Shown in pieces: positions 1 to 6,193 of a DNA stretch of 9,006 nt. A model generated the notes under the pieces. That model had not been told where the DNA came from, made no database searches, and worked only from the letters and a program-made list of their open reading frames with translations. Source of the DNA: Nitrospirota bacterium (GTDB lineage Bacteria; Nitrospirota; Thermodesulfovibrionia; Thermodesulfovibrionales; SM23-35). Within the stretch, counting starts at the first letter, position 1, and every line of letters starts with the position of its first letter. The translations under genes and the position numbers were made by a program. The stretch is from positions 1 to 9,006 of the forward strand of contig JAGSYM010000025.1 of the NCBI GenBank assembly GCA_018262395.1, written 5' to 3'.

Positions 1-669
1 AGCCACATCTGCATTTTCAGCAATAACCCCGATATCATGCGTTATCAGCAGGATAGCCATGTTTCTCTGTTGCCTGAGGCTTCTGAGCAGATCAAGTATT
101 TGTGCCTGAATCGTTACATCGAGGGCTGTTGTCGGTTCATCCGCAATTAACAGGGAAGGATTACAGGCTATCGCCATGGCGATCATAACCCTCTGTCTCA
201 TTCCACCGGACATCTGATGCGGGTATTCATGCAGCCTGATCTCTGGGGAGGGAATTTTTACCGCCCGTAAGAGTTCCGCAGTCTTCTCCATCGCTTCAGA
301 TTTTCTCAGACCAAAATGGGTCATGAGGACTTCTGCAACCTGATACCCAATAGTGAGCACCGGATTGAGAGAGGTCATCGGTTCCTGAAATATCATGGAC
401 AGTTCTTTCCCCCTGAGTCTCCTCATGGATTCCTTATCAATTCTGAGCAGATTATTTCCCTTAAAGACTATTTCGCCCTCTGTAGAGGCGTTATGAGGGA
501 GGATTCCCATGATGGAGAGGGCTGTCAGGCTTTTTCCGCAACCGCTTTCGCCGACAAGACCGAATACCTGCGCTTCTTCAATTTGAAGATTGAGACCGGA
601 GACTACTTTTACGGCACTGTTGCCTGAACTGAATGATATCGTCAGATCTTTTACCGTGAGGAGGAGCAT
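1..669 (-). CDS. ABC transporter ATP-binding protein, OppD/DppD type (partial, C-terminus beyond the left edge)
   Basis: This is the ATPase subunit of an ABC importer of the peptide/nickel (OppD/DppD) class, which would power uptake at the inner face of the cytoplasmic membrane. The first 223 codons are visible. In order they show a Walker A GESGCGKS (about residues 39-46), a Q-loop [12 protein letters not shown] (about 91-102), the signature MSGGMRQR (about 152-159), Walker B LLIADEP with a TALDV D-loop (about 172-184), and the switch histidine in LITHD (about 207-211). [10 protein letters not shown] and [10 protein letters not shown] are typical of OppD/DppD. Family members are usually about 320 residues, so roughly 100 residues, including the C-terminal oligopeptide-transporter extension, lie outside the window. 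An in-frame TAA two codons upstream excludes an earlier start. A GGAGG lies 14 bases upstream, overlapping the end of ubiE, which is a long spacing. The gap to ubiE is only 10 bases, so it is probably cotranscribed with the menaquinone genes. The substrate cannot be told from the ATPase. Confidence 0.9.
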   Translation of the reverse strand, partial: MLLLTVKDLTISFSSGNSAVKVVSGLNLQIEEAQVFGLVGESGCGKSLTALSIMGILPHNASTEGEIVFKGNNLLRIDKESMRRLRGKELSMIFQEPMTSLNPVLTIGYQVAEVLMTHFGLRKSEAMEKTAELLRAVKIPSPEIRLHEYPHQMSGGMRQRVMIAMAIACNPSLLIADEPTTALDVTIQAQILDLLRSLRQQRNMAILLITHDIGVIAENADVA

Positions 670-679
670 AGCAGGTTAC

Positions 680-1408
680 TCATCCTCCGGATTTGGTCCC
701 CTTGTGAACAGCCACTATCCCCCCTGCCAATGTTTCATAAGAAACAGCCTTCCATCCGGCAGAGGTAATCAAACTGGCAAGTTCTGAGGGACCGGGGAAA
801 TCTTTTATGGTATCACCTAAATACTGATATGCAGCCGGGTCTGATCCAAACAGTCTGGAAACAAGGGGTACAAGCTTCGAGAGATACAGGGAATAAACAG
901 CAGAGAAAAAAGGGGTTCGCGGCCGGCTGAATTCAAGACAGACAAAGCAGGCTCCAGGTTTTGCAACGCGATGAAATTCTTTTAATGCGTTTAGTCTGTT
1001 TTTTATATTTCTCAAGCCAAAGGTGATGGTTATCGCATCAAACTCTTCATCAGGATAAGGAAGCATTTCAGCATTTCCCTCCCGGAATGTTATAGCATTT
1101 TCCATATTCGATTTCCTGATTTTTTTTCGGGCTATTTCGAGCAGCTCGTGTGAAAAGTCTAAGCCTTCAATACGGGCCTTTCCCTTCCAGAAGCTGGACA
1201 GTTCAAGAGCCATGTCACCGGTGCCTGTGCAGACATCAAGAATGCTTTTACAGTTTGTTTTCCCTGTCTCCCGAGCCACTTTTTTTCGCCAACCGATATC
1301 AAGACCGAGGCTGAGGACATGGTTCAGGAGGTCATAACGGGGACCGATGCTCGAAAACATAGCTTCAACTTTTCTCGCGTCCCGTTCCTTATGGTCAATG
1401 GTATTCAA
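680..1408 (-). CDS. ubiE: demethylmenaquinone methyltransferase (UbiE/MenG family)
   Basis: This SAM-dependent C-methyltransferase should carry out the last step of menaquinone synthesis, methylating the ring of demethylmenaquinone. At 242 residues it has normal family length. The N-terminal UbiE signature is visible in MFSSIGPRYDLLNHVLSLGL (residues 17-36). SAM motif I is LDVCTGTGD (57-65), followed by the acidic EGLDFS (81-86), TFGLRNI (129-135), the second UbiE signature RVAKPG...CLEFS (147-161), and the family ending YLGDTIKDFPG (196-206) and LAGGIVAVHKG (227-237). The start is TTG at 1408, six bases after the mqnC stop. An AGGAA overlapping that stop acts as a closely spaced ribosome binding site. 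In this operon the substrate is inferred to be demethylmenaquinone rather than a ubiquinone precursor, because the upstream genes are all of the futalosine pathway. menG is an equally valid symbol. Confidence 0.93.
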   Translation of the reverse strand: MNTIDHKERDARKVEAMFSSIGPRYDLLNHVLSLGLDIGWRKKVARETGKTNCKSILDVCTGTGDMALELSSFWKGKARIEGLDFSHELLEIARKKIRKSNMENAITFREGNAEMLPYPDEEFDAITITFGLRNIKNRLNALKEFHRVAKPGACFVCLEFSRPRTPFFSAVYSLYLSKLVPLVSRLFGSDPAAYQYLGDTIKDFPGPSELASLITSAGWKAVSYETLAGGIVAVHKGTKSGG

Positions 1409-1414
1409 TGTTTC

Positions 1415-2479
1415 CTATGTATAGACTTTTAATATCTTGAATTCTGTATCCCGCTGCGCCGGGATCTTTCCCGCCTTTTGAATCAGATTGACCATCTCAT
1501 TAACCGTAATCCGGTGAGAAATTCCGGCAGCCCGCACAACATTTTCCTCGATCATGATGCTGCCGAGATCATTGGCTCCGAAAGAGAGGCAAACCTGTCC
1601 GATATCCCTCCCCTGCGTAACCCATGATCCCTGAACATTGGGAAAATTGTCCAGAAACAGGCGGCTTATCGACAACATTCGTAAATATTCTATTGAGGAA
1701 ACTGCCCTACCGCCCAAAGCGGTATTGCCGGGCTGAAATGTCCAGGGGATAAAAGACATACACCCTCCGGTTTTATCCTGTAAGTCCCTGATTTTCCGGA
1801 GATGGGAGATTCGGTCCTCGATTGTCTCACCCGTTCCGAACATCATCGTTGCTGTAGTTTTCAGTCCCTGATTATGTGCTTCTTCCATGACATTCAGCCA
1901 CTGTGCTGAGGATATTTTACGAGGGCTGATCCTTTGTCTTACGCTGTCGACGAGTATCTCAGCGCCTCCGCCCGGGAGCGAATCCAGGCCTGCCTTGATT
2001 AATTCCTTCAGGACATCCGAAATAGACAGACCTCCTGATTTTGCGATATGCACAATCTCCGGCGGGGAAAGGCTGTGAATCCTGATAGTGAATTTCTTTT
2101 TCAATTCCCGGAACAGGGTCGTGTAGAAATCTAAATGCAGGTCAGGGTTTAGGCCTCCCTGGATCATCACCTGCGTGCCACCAAGTTCGATCGTCTCGGC
2201 AACCTTTTTCTCGATCTGCTCTTTACTCAGGACATAGGCCTCAGGATGTTCTTTCGGTCTGTAAAAGGCGCAGAAAGAACATTGATTCTGGCAGATATTT
2301 GTGTAATTAATGTTGCGGTCTATCAGAAAAGTAACAACTTCTTCAGGATGTTTGGACGTGCAGACAGCATCCGCCTCATTTGCAAGCTCAAGCAGATCCG
2401 CGTTCTGAAAGAGACAAACTGCTTCATCAAACGGTAATCGTTTCTGTAAGGTATTCGATAATCTCTTTTGAATTTTCAT
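1415..2479 (-). CDS. mqnC: cyclic dehypoxanthinyl futalosine synthase (radical SAM)
   Basis: This radical SAM enzyme of the futalosine pathway cyclises dehypoxanthine futalosine to the cyclic form that carries the naphthoate ring. The 4Fe-4S binding motif CxxxCxxC is Cys63, Cys67, Cys70 in NYTNICQNQCSFCAFYR. MqnC rather than MqnE is indicated by FLIDRNINYTN before the cluster, IQGGLNPDLHLDFY (106-119), IHSLSPPEI (134-142), and SWVTQGRDIGQVCLSFGAND (285-304). GLDSLPGGGAEIL (164-176) is shared with the MqnE encoded at 3466-4581. The length of 354 residues is normal. The ATG at 2479 has no evident ribosome binding site, but the N-terminal region before the cluster matches the family in length, so I keep it. 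It follows a 139-bp gap containing a palindromic repeat and runs closely into ubiE. Confidence 0.95.
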   Translation of the reverse strand: MKIQKRLSNTLQKRLPFDEAVCLFQNADLLELANEADAVCTSKHPEEVVTFLIDRNINYTNICQNQCSFCAFYRPKEHPEAYVLSKEQIEKKVAETIELGGTQVMIQGGLNPDLHLDFYTTLFRELKKKFTIRIHSLSPPEIVHIAKSGGLSISDVLKELIKAGLDSLPGGGAEILVDSVRQRISPRKISSAQWLNVMEEAHNQGLKTTATMMFGTGETIEDRISHLRKIRDLQDKTGGCMSFIPWTFQPGNTALGGRAVSSIEYLRMLSISRLFLDNFPNVQGSWVTQGRDIGQVCLSFGANDLGSIMIEENVVRAAGISHRITVNEMVNLIQKAGKIPAQRDTEFKILKVYT

Positions 2480-2496
2480 TTACACACGCATTGTTC

Positions 2497-2578
2497 TGTC
2501 ATTCTGGCTTGTCCCGAATCCTTCTGATTTTCTTAATTTGAATGTTTTCAGAAAAATTCCAGACAAGCTGGAATGACA
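2497..2578. repeat. imperfect palindromic repeat between mqnA and mqnC
   Basis: Two inverted arms, 2497-2527 and 2548-2578, match at about 25 of 31 positions around a 20-base centre. The outer 17 bases TGTCATTCTGGCTTGTC and GACAAGCTGGAATGACA match at 15 of 17. The ends begin and finish with TGTCATT/AATGACA. This looks like a non-coding REP/MITE-type element of the 'GTCATTCC...' kind common in bacterial genomes. In RNA of either strand it could form a long hairpin. No run of T follows on the minus strand, so it does not look like an intrinsic terminator. It fills most of the only sizeable gap between mqnA and mqnC. Confidence 0.75.
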
Positions 2579-2618
2579 ATGATCTTTAAACTCTCTATGT
2601 GCAATATATAGTAATCCT

Positions 2619-3476
2619 TTATGATTGAATATTTACTATGCTTTCATCAGACCTAATACTGATGAATTCCAACGAGGGGACTTTCTCAAGCTCTCCAATC
2701 TCATGTGCCAATCTGTAGAAATGGAGGAGCCCATCCTGATATTCCTTTTCGAACGCAAAGTGAAGAGACCTGAAATATGCTGTGAGAAAGGCAGGCTCAA
2801 AAGGTTCCCACTTCGCAGCGTATTCGACTATTTCTGGAAGATGCTCCATCGAATAATTCATGGATTTTCTGAAGGTCCCGAATACATTTTCGCACAGTGT
2901 GCTTTTGGTTTCGGCAAATGTGCGATTCACCGCCCAGACTGCATACACCATGTTTTTGCCGGTGAATTTTTTCCACTCAACCCCCAGGTCGTATACATGA
3001 TACTTCCCTGAATCTGCATGATGCTTCAAAGCTATGTCGCCAATAAGCAGGGCTGCATCAGCATCCGAAAGCATACCATAGAGATCAGGGTCCCTGATTA
3101 TGTAATTCGGTTCGATTTTATATCCGAACTTGAGAATTATTTTCAGGAGTGCGTGTGAAGTGGCAGATGTGCTCGTGAGGGCAATGTTTCTGCCTGATAA
3201 TTGTTCGACCGGAAAACGACTGAGCAGCAGAATGCTCTTTACTTCACCGTCGGAGCTGACGGTAAAATCCGGAAAGAGCATAAGGGAATCAGCATGACGG
3301 GCATATTCTATGGATGAAACCGGCGAAATGTCGAGCTTGCCGTGAATCAGCAAGGCGTTCAGCTCGGTCGGTGTGCCTTTTATAAGTTCAATATCAAGCA
3401 GGGCATGGCTCTTTACCAACCCATAGTAAAGAGGGAGGCAATTGAGGAACTGTATGTGTCCAACCTTAGGTCTCAA
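2619..3476 (-). CDS. mqnA: chorismate dehydratase MqnA
   Basis: MqnA opens the futalosine pathway by dehydrating chorismate to 3-[(1-carboxyvinyl)oxy]benzoate, the acceptor used by MqnE. It has a periplasmic-binding-protein-like fold but is cytosolic. Family features are the N-terminal VGHIQFLNCLPLYYGL (residues 5-20), the ISPVSSIEYARH segment, the TSTSATSHALLKIIL segment, ADAALLIGDIAL, and LGVEWKKFTGKNMVYAVWA. The open frame extends up to 3539, but I place the start at TTG 3476. A perfect AAGGAG (3488-3483) lies six bases before it, and family members begin just before this VGHIQFLN block. That start overlaps the mqnE stop by 11 bases and gives 285 residues. The extra 21 upstream codons would lie entirely inside mqnE and match nothing I recognise. 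Identity is firm; the start is likely. Confidence 0.93.
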   Translation of the reverse strand: MRPKVGHIQFLNCLPLYYGLVKSHALLDIELIKGTPTELNALLIHGKLDISPVSSIEYARHADSLMLFPDFTVSSDGEVKSILLLSRFPVEQLSGRNIALTSTSATSHALLKIILKFGYKIEPNYIIRDPDLYGMLSDADAALLIGDIALKHHADSGKYHVYDLGVEWKKFTGKNMVYAVWAVNRTFAETKSTLCENVFGTFRKSMNYSMEHLPEIVEYAAKWEPFEPAFLTAYFRSLHFAFEKEYQDGLLHFYRLAHEIGELEKVPSLEFISIRSDESIVNIQS

Positions 3477-4581
3477 CAGAGACTCCTTTCTGATTCTGAT
3501 CGTAGATTCTGAGCCTGTTATAGAACGTATCTCTCTCAACAGGGATTCGTCCAGTTGCCCGGATTAATTCCAGCAATTCCTCACGGGAAACAGACTGTCC
3601 TGTTTCTGCTCCGGCGGAATGGGTTATCTTCTCTTCGACAACTGTTCCGTCAAGATCATCAACACCGAAAAGGAGTGAGAGTTGAGAAAGCTTTAACCCG
3701 AGCATAATCCAGTAGGCTTTGATATGGAGGAAATTATCAAGAACGAGCCTGGCTACAGCGAGCATCTTCAGATTTTCAAAAGCAGTTGGCTTTTGTACAT
3801 CTGACAACTGCGTATTCCTGGGATGAAATGGGAGAGGGATAAATGCCTGGAATCCGCCCGTTTCATCCTGGAGATCCCGTAATGTAAGAAGATGAACAAT
3901 CCTCTCTTCGATTGTTTCGATGTGCCCGTATAACATGGTTGCATTGGATTTGAGTCCAAGACTATGCGCAGTTCTCATCACGCGGAGCCATTCCTTTGCG
4001 GAGGCTTTTTGTGGACAGACAAGATCCCGCACCCGTGCATGCAATATCTCTGCGCCTCCGCCAGGCAGAGACCCCAAGCCTGCTTTTTGGAGTTCTGTAA
4101 GGACTTCCCGAATCGTGAGATGTGAAATTTTAGAAAAATAGTCAATTTCAACCGCAGTAAATGCTTTGATATGCACCTCAGGCATTGCCTGTTTTAACGT
4201 CGAAACAATTTGCAGATAATAATCAAAGGGCAGATCAGGATGGAGACCGCTTACAATGTGAAACTCGGTTATCCCGGTATCCCTTGCAGACCGTGCGATG
4301 CCAAGCACATCATCGATTGTCATGGCATAGGCGTCAGGGTCTTTTTTATCTCTGCTGAATGCACAGAATTTGCAGCGTGAAACACAGATATTAGTCAGAT
4401 TAATATGGCGGTTGACATTGAAATATGCATTGGCGCCTGATTTCTTCTCTTTCACTTTATTGGCGAGCTGGCCGATCGAGATGAGATCACTCGACTCCAT
4501 CAAGGCAAATGCATCCTCCCTGGAGAGTCTGACACCTTTATCTATTTTATCGGCGATATCTCTTATAAAATTCTCTGTCAT
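3466..4581 (-). CDS. mqnE: aminofutalosine synthase MqnE (radical SAM)
   Basis: MqnE is the radical SAM enzyme that adds the SAM-derived 5'-deoxyadenosyl group to the MqnA product and rearranges it to 6-amino-6-deoxyfutalosine. The cluster cysteines are Cys66, Cys70 and Cys73 in NLTNICVSRCKFCAFSR. MqnE-type segments include HINLTNIC, FHIVSGLHPDLPFDYY (107-122), HIKAFTAVEIDYFSK (137-151) and the SLPGGGAEIL block (171-180). The length of 371 residues is normal for the family. It is a paralogue of the MqnC encoded at 1415-2479. The ATG at 4581 has only a weak GGA nine bases upstream. It follows a 162-bp gap after ubiX that holds a palindromic repeat, and its 3' end overlaps mqnA. Making aminofutalosine implies that a deaminase or MTAN-type nucleosidase is encoded elsewhere. 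Confidence 0.95.
   Translation of the reverse strand: MTENFIRDIADKIDKGVRLSREDAFALMESSDLISIGQLANKVKEKKSGANAYFNVNRHINLTNICVSRCKFCAFSRDKKDPDAYAMTIDDVLGIARSARDTGITEFHIVSGLHPDLPFDYYLQIVSTLKQAMPEVHIKAFTAVEIDYFSKISHLTIREVLTELQKAGLGSLPGGGAEILHARVRDLVCPQKASAKEWLRVMRTAHSLGLKSNATMLYGHIETIEERIVHLLTLRDLQDETGGFQAFIPLPFHPRNTQLSDVQKPTAFENLKMLAVARLVLDNFLHIKAYWIMLGLKLSQLSLLFGVDDLDGTVVEEKITHSAGAETGQSVSREELLELIRATGRIPVERDTFYNRLRIYDQNQKGVSVET
3483..3488 (-). promoter_or_regulatory. ribosome binding site that sets the mqnA TTG start
   Basis: Read on the minus strand this is AAGGAG followed by six bases and TTG at 3476. It lies inside the last codons of mqnE, so mqnA translation is probably coupled to mqnE. Confidence 0.75.
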
Positions 4582-4612
4582 ATTTTTTGATCCAAAGTCC
4601 AGCGATAAAAGT

Positions 4613-4689
4613 TGTCATTGCGAGCAAAGCAAAGCAATCTCGTAGTTTCAAAGAGATTGCCACGCACCTTTCAGGTGCTCGCAATGACA
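4613..4689. repeat. palindromic repeat of the GTCATTGCGAGC type between ubiX and mqnE
   Basis: The outer arms TGTCATTGCGAGC (4613-4625) and GCTCGCAATGACA (4677-4689) are perfect 13-base inverted copies. Inner arms GCAATCTC (4634-4641) and GAGATTGC (4653-4660) are perfect 8-base copies. The right side also carries a small hairpin of its own, CACC-TTTCA-GGTG (4665-4677). From memory, elements with these ends and the inner GCAATCTC are dispersed in many bacterial genomes. It is non-coding and resembles a small MITE/REP. It differs in sequence from the repeat at 2497-2578 but shares the TGTCATT ends. Confidence 0.8.
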
Positions 4690-4743
4690 GGGTTATTAAG
4701 CGTTTAAAATGCTTATCGCGGGATTTGGGTTAATCTTTCTTCC

Positions 4744-5328
4744 CTATCCCGTTTTCCAGCCTTTCAACAGATTATGCTCAATCTTCAGACAATTCAGCAC
4801 CTTGCCTACGATGAAATTGACCATGTCATCAACTGTCTTTGGATGATGATAAAATGCCGGCATGGCAGGCAGAACCTGCGCCCCGGCCTTTGTAACTTTG
4901 ACCATATTCTCAAGATGAATAAGACTCAGAGGAGTCTCGCGCACAATTAGGACAAGCTGTCTTTTTTCTTTGAGAGCAACGTCAGCGGTCCGCTCAAGGA
5001 GGTTGCCCGAGATGCCATTTGCGATCGCTCCCAGTTTCCCGACACTGCACGGAATAATGACAACAGCTTCGAATACATTCGAGCCGCTCATGAACGGTGC
5101 GGTAAAGTCATCATTCTCCCATATTCTGATCGGGAATTCATGTGTGGATACGATCAACTTCGCTATTTCTTTCGAGCCTGAAATCCCTAATTCCTCGGCT
5201 ATCACCTTCTTGCCGGCATTCGTGATAACCACATCGACATGGTGCTTCCTCAACGCAAGTTCATGAATCAACCTGACGCCATAAATGCTCCCGCTTGCTC
5301 CAGTAATGCCGATCACATAATCAGACAA
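4744..5328 (-). CDS. ubiX: flavin prenyltransferase UbiX
   Basis: UbiX attaches a dimethylallyl group from dimethylallyl (mono)phosphate to reduced FMN, making the prenylated FMN cofactor that UbiD decarboxylases need. Family motifs are the N-terminal VIGITGASGSIYG (5-17), IPCSVGKLGAIANGISGNLL (92-111), ERTADVALKEKR (112-123), RETPLSLIHLENM (130-142) and MPAFYHHP (156-163). From remembered P. aeruginosa UbiX numbering, the active-site residues correspond to Arg113, Lys120, Arg130, Glu131, Tyr160 and Trp191 here. The position of its Arg185 is Lys176, a conservative change. The open frame extends to 5364, but TTG at 5328 is the likely start. AGGAGG lies seven bases before it, and the family begins directly at the Rossmann strand. 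This gives 194 residues and an 8-base overlap with the mqnP stop. It presumably serves the UbiD encoded at 6180-7625. Confidence 0.93.
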   Translation of the reverse strand: MSDYVIGITGASGSIYGVRLIHELALRKHHVDVVITNAGKKVIAEELGISGSKEIAKLIVSTHEFPIRIWENDDFTAPFMSGSNVFEAVVIIPCSVGKLGAIANGISGNLLERTADVALKEKRQLVLIVRETPLSLIHLENMVKVTKAGAQVLPAMPAFYHHPKTVDDMVNFIVGKVLNCLKIEHNLLKGWKTG

Positions 5329-6193
5329 TGCCCGTCCTCCTGAAGATGACTTCAATCGCAACAAAGCAGAACATCAGCATGCTGATGACTCCGTTCATGG
5401 TGAAAAAGGCCATATTCAATTTTGATAAATCGTTTGGTTTGATAATGCTGTTTTCGTAGGCCAGAAGTACGCCGGCAATGAATACCCCGATAAAGTAAAA
5501 AATCCCTAAGTCAAGACGGACGCCAGTCCAGGCCAGAAATAAGATCGCGGTGAAATGGAGAAACTTGGTCAATACGAGAGAGGTTCTGATACCAAAGTTC
5601 GCAGGGATTGAATACAATCTGTGCTTTTGGTCAAAGTCCATATCCTGTATCGCATAAAATATATCAAATCCTGCTACCCAGCAGAGCACGGCAGCTCCCA
5701 ATAAAAAAGGTTCTATCGTGATTGAGTTGGTAATGGCAATCCATGCTCCGATCGGCGCGAGGCCAAGACAGAGACCGAGGACAAAATGGGAGAGCCACGT
5801 AAACCGTTTCGTATAGGGATAGACCACAAAGGGGATGACCACAAAAGGCCAGAGATACCGGCAGACGGGTGCGAGGCTATAAACGGCGATGAGAAAAACG
5901 GTTAAACTTATGAGAGAGAATACGACAACACTGGAGATAGAGAGATGCCCTTTTGGCAATGCCCTTTCAGCGGTCCTCGGATTCCTCCGATCGATTTCCC
6001 TATCGATCAGGCGGTTCATTGCCATGGCAAAACTCCGTGCACCTACCATTGCAAGCGTGATCCAGAAAAGCGTGAGGAAATCCGGAACCCGCATTTCTGC
6101 AAGGAACGCACCAAGATAAGCGAAGGGCAGCGCAAAGATGCTGTGCTGGAATTTAATCATTTCGAGATAGGTTGCTATCTTATTGAAAGCCAT
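5321..6193 (-). CDS. mqnP: UbiA-family prenyltransferase (menaquinone prenyltransferase MqnP)
   Basis: This integral membrane prenyltransferase should transfer the polyprenyl tail from its diphosphate to the naphthoate ring of the futalosine pathway. The two aspartate motifs that bind Mg and the diphosphate are present. The first is NRLIDREIDRRNPRT (60-74; Asn60, Asp64, Asp68) and the second is YAIQDMDFDQKHRLYSIP (180-197; Asp184, Asp188). Several hydrophobic segments surround them, as expected for the multi-helix UbiA fold. EMIKFQHSIFALPFA (11-25) is the usual N-terminal block of the family. The length of 290 residues is normal. The ATG at 6193 lies within the last codons of ubiD (14-base overlap), with GGTGG seven bases upstream. 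UbiA sequence alone does not separate MqnP from 4-hydroxybenzoate prenyltransferase; the futalosine neighbours decide it. Confidence 0.92.
   Translation of the reverse strand: MAFNKIATYLEMIKFQHSIFALPFAYLGAFLAEMRVPDFLTLFWITLAMVGARSFAMAMNRLIDREIDRRNPRTAERALPKGHLSISSVVVFSLISLTVFLIAVYSLAPVCRYLWPFVVIPFVVYPYTKRFTWLSHFVLGLCLGLAPIGAWIAITNSITIEPFLLGAAVLCWVAGFDIFYAIQDMDFDQKHRLYSIPANFGIRTSLVLTKFLHFTAILFLAWTGVRLDLGIFYFIGVFIAGVLLAYENSIIKPNDLSKLNMAFFTMNGVISMLMFCFVAIEVIFRRTGIV
5336..5341 (-). promoter_or_regulatory. ribosome binding site that sets the ubiX TTG start
   Basis: Read on the minus strand this is a perfect AGGAGG, seven bases before TTG at 5328 and within the last codons of mqnP. It rules against the longer ubiX frame from 5364. 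Confidence 0.8.

Noticed and set aside
316..627. Plus-strand open frame of 103 codons near the left edge
   Set aside because: It is antisense to the ABC ATPase, whose Walker A, Q-loop, signature and Walker B motifs are all intact on the minus strand.
2497..2578. Intrinsic terminator after mqnA
   Set aside because: The inverted repeat is long and imperfect, and no T-run follows the hairpin on the transcribed strand. A dispersed repeat explains it better.
2625..3011. Plus-strand open frame of 128 codons opposite mqnA
   Set aside because: MqnA family blocks run through the same bases on the minus strand. The plus-strand translation has no family resemblance and no ribosome binding site worth noting.
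4582..4619. Separate promoter for mqnE using ATGACA at the repeat edge as a -35
   Set aside because: The matching -10 position, 17 bases on, reads TTGGAT, only three of six to consensus. It is too weak to call.
2480..4743. CRISPR array or direct-repeat cluster in the intergenic gaps
   Set aside because: The gaps contain one inverted repeat each, with no regularly spaced direct repeats.
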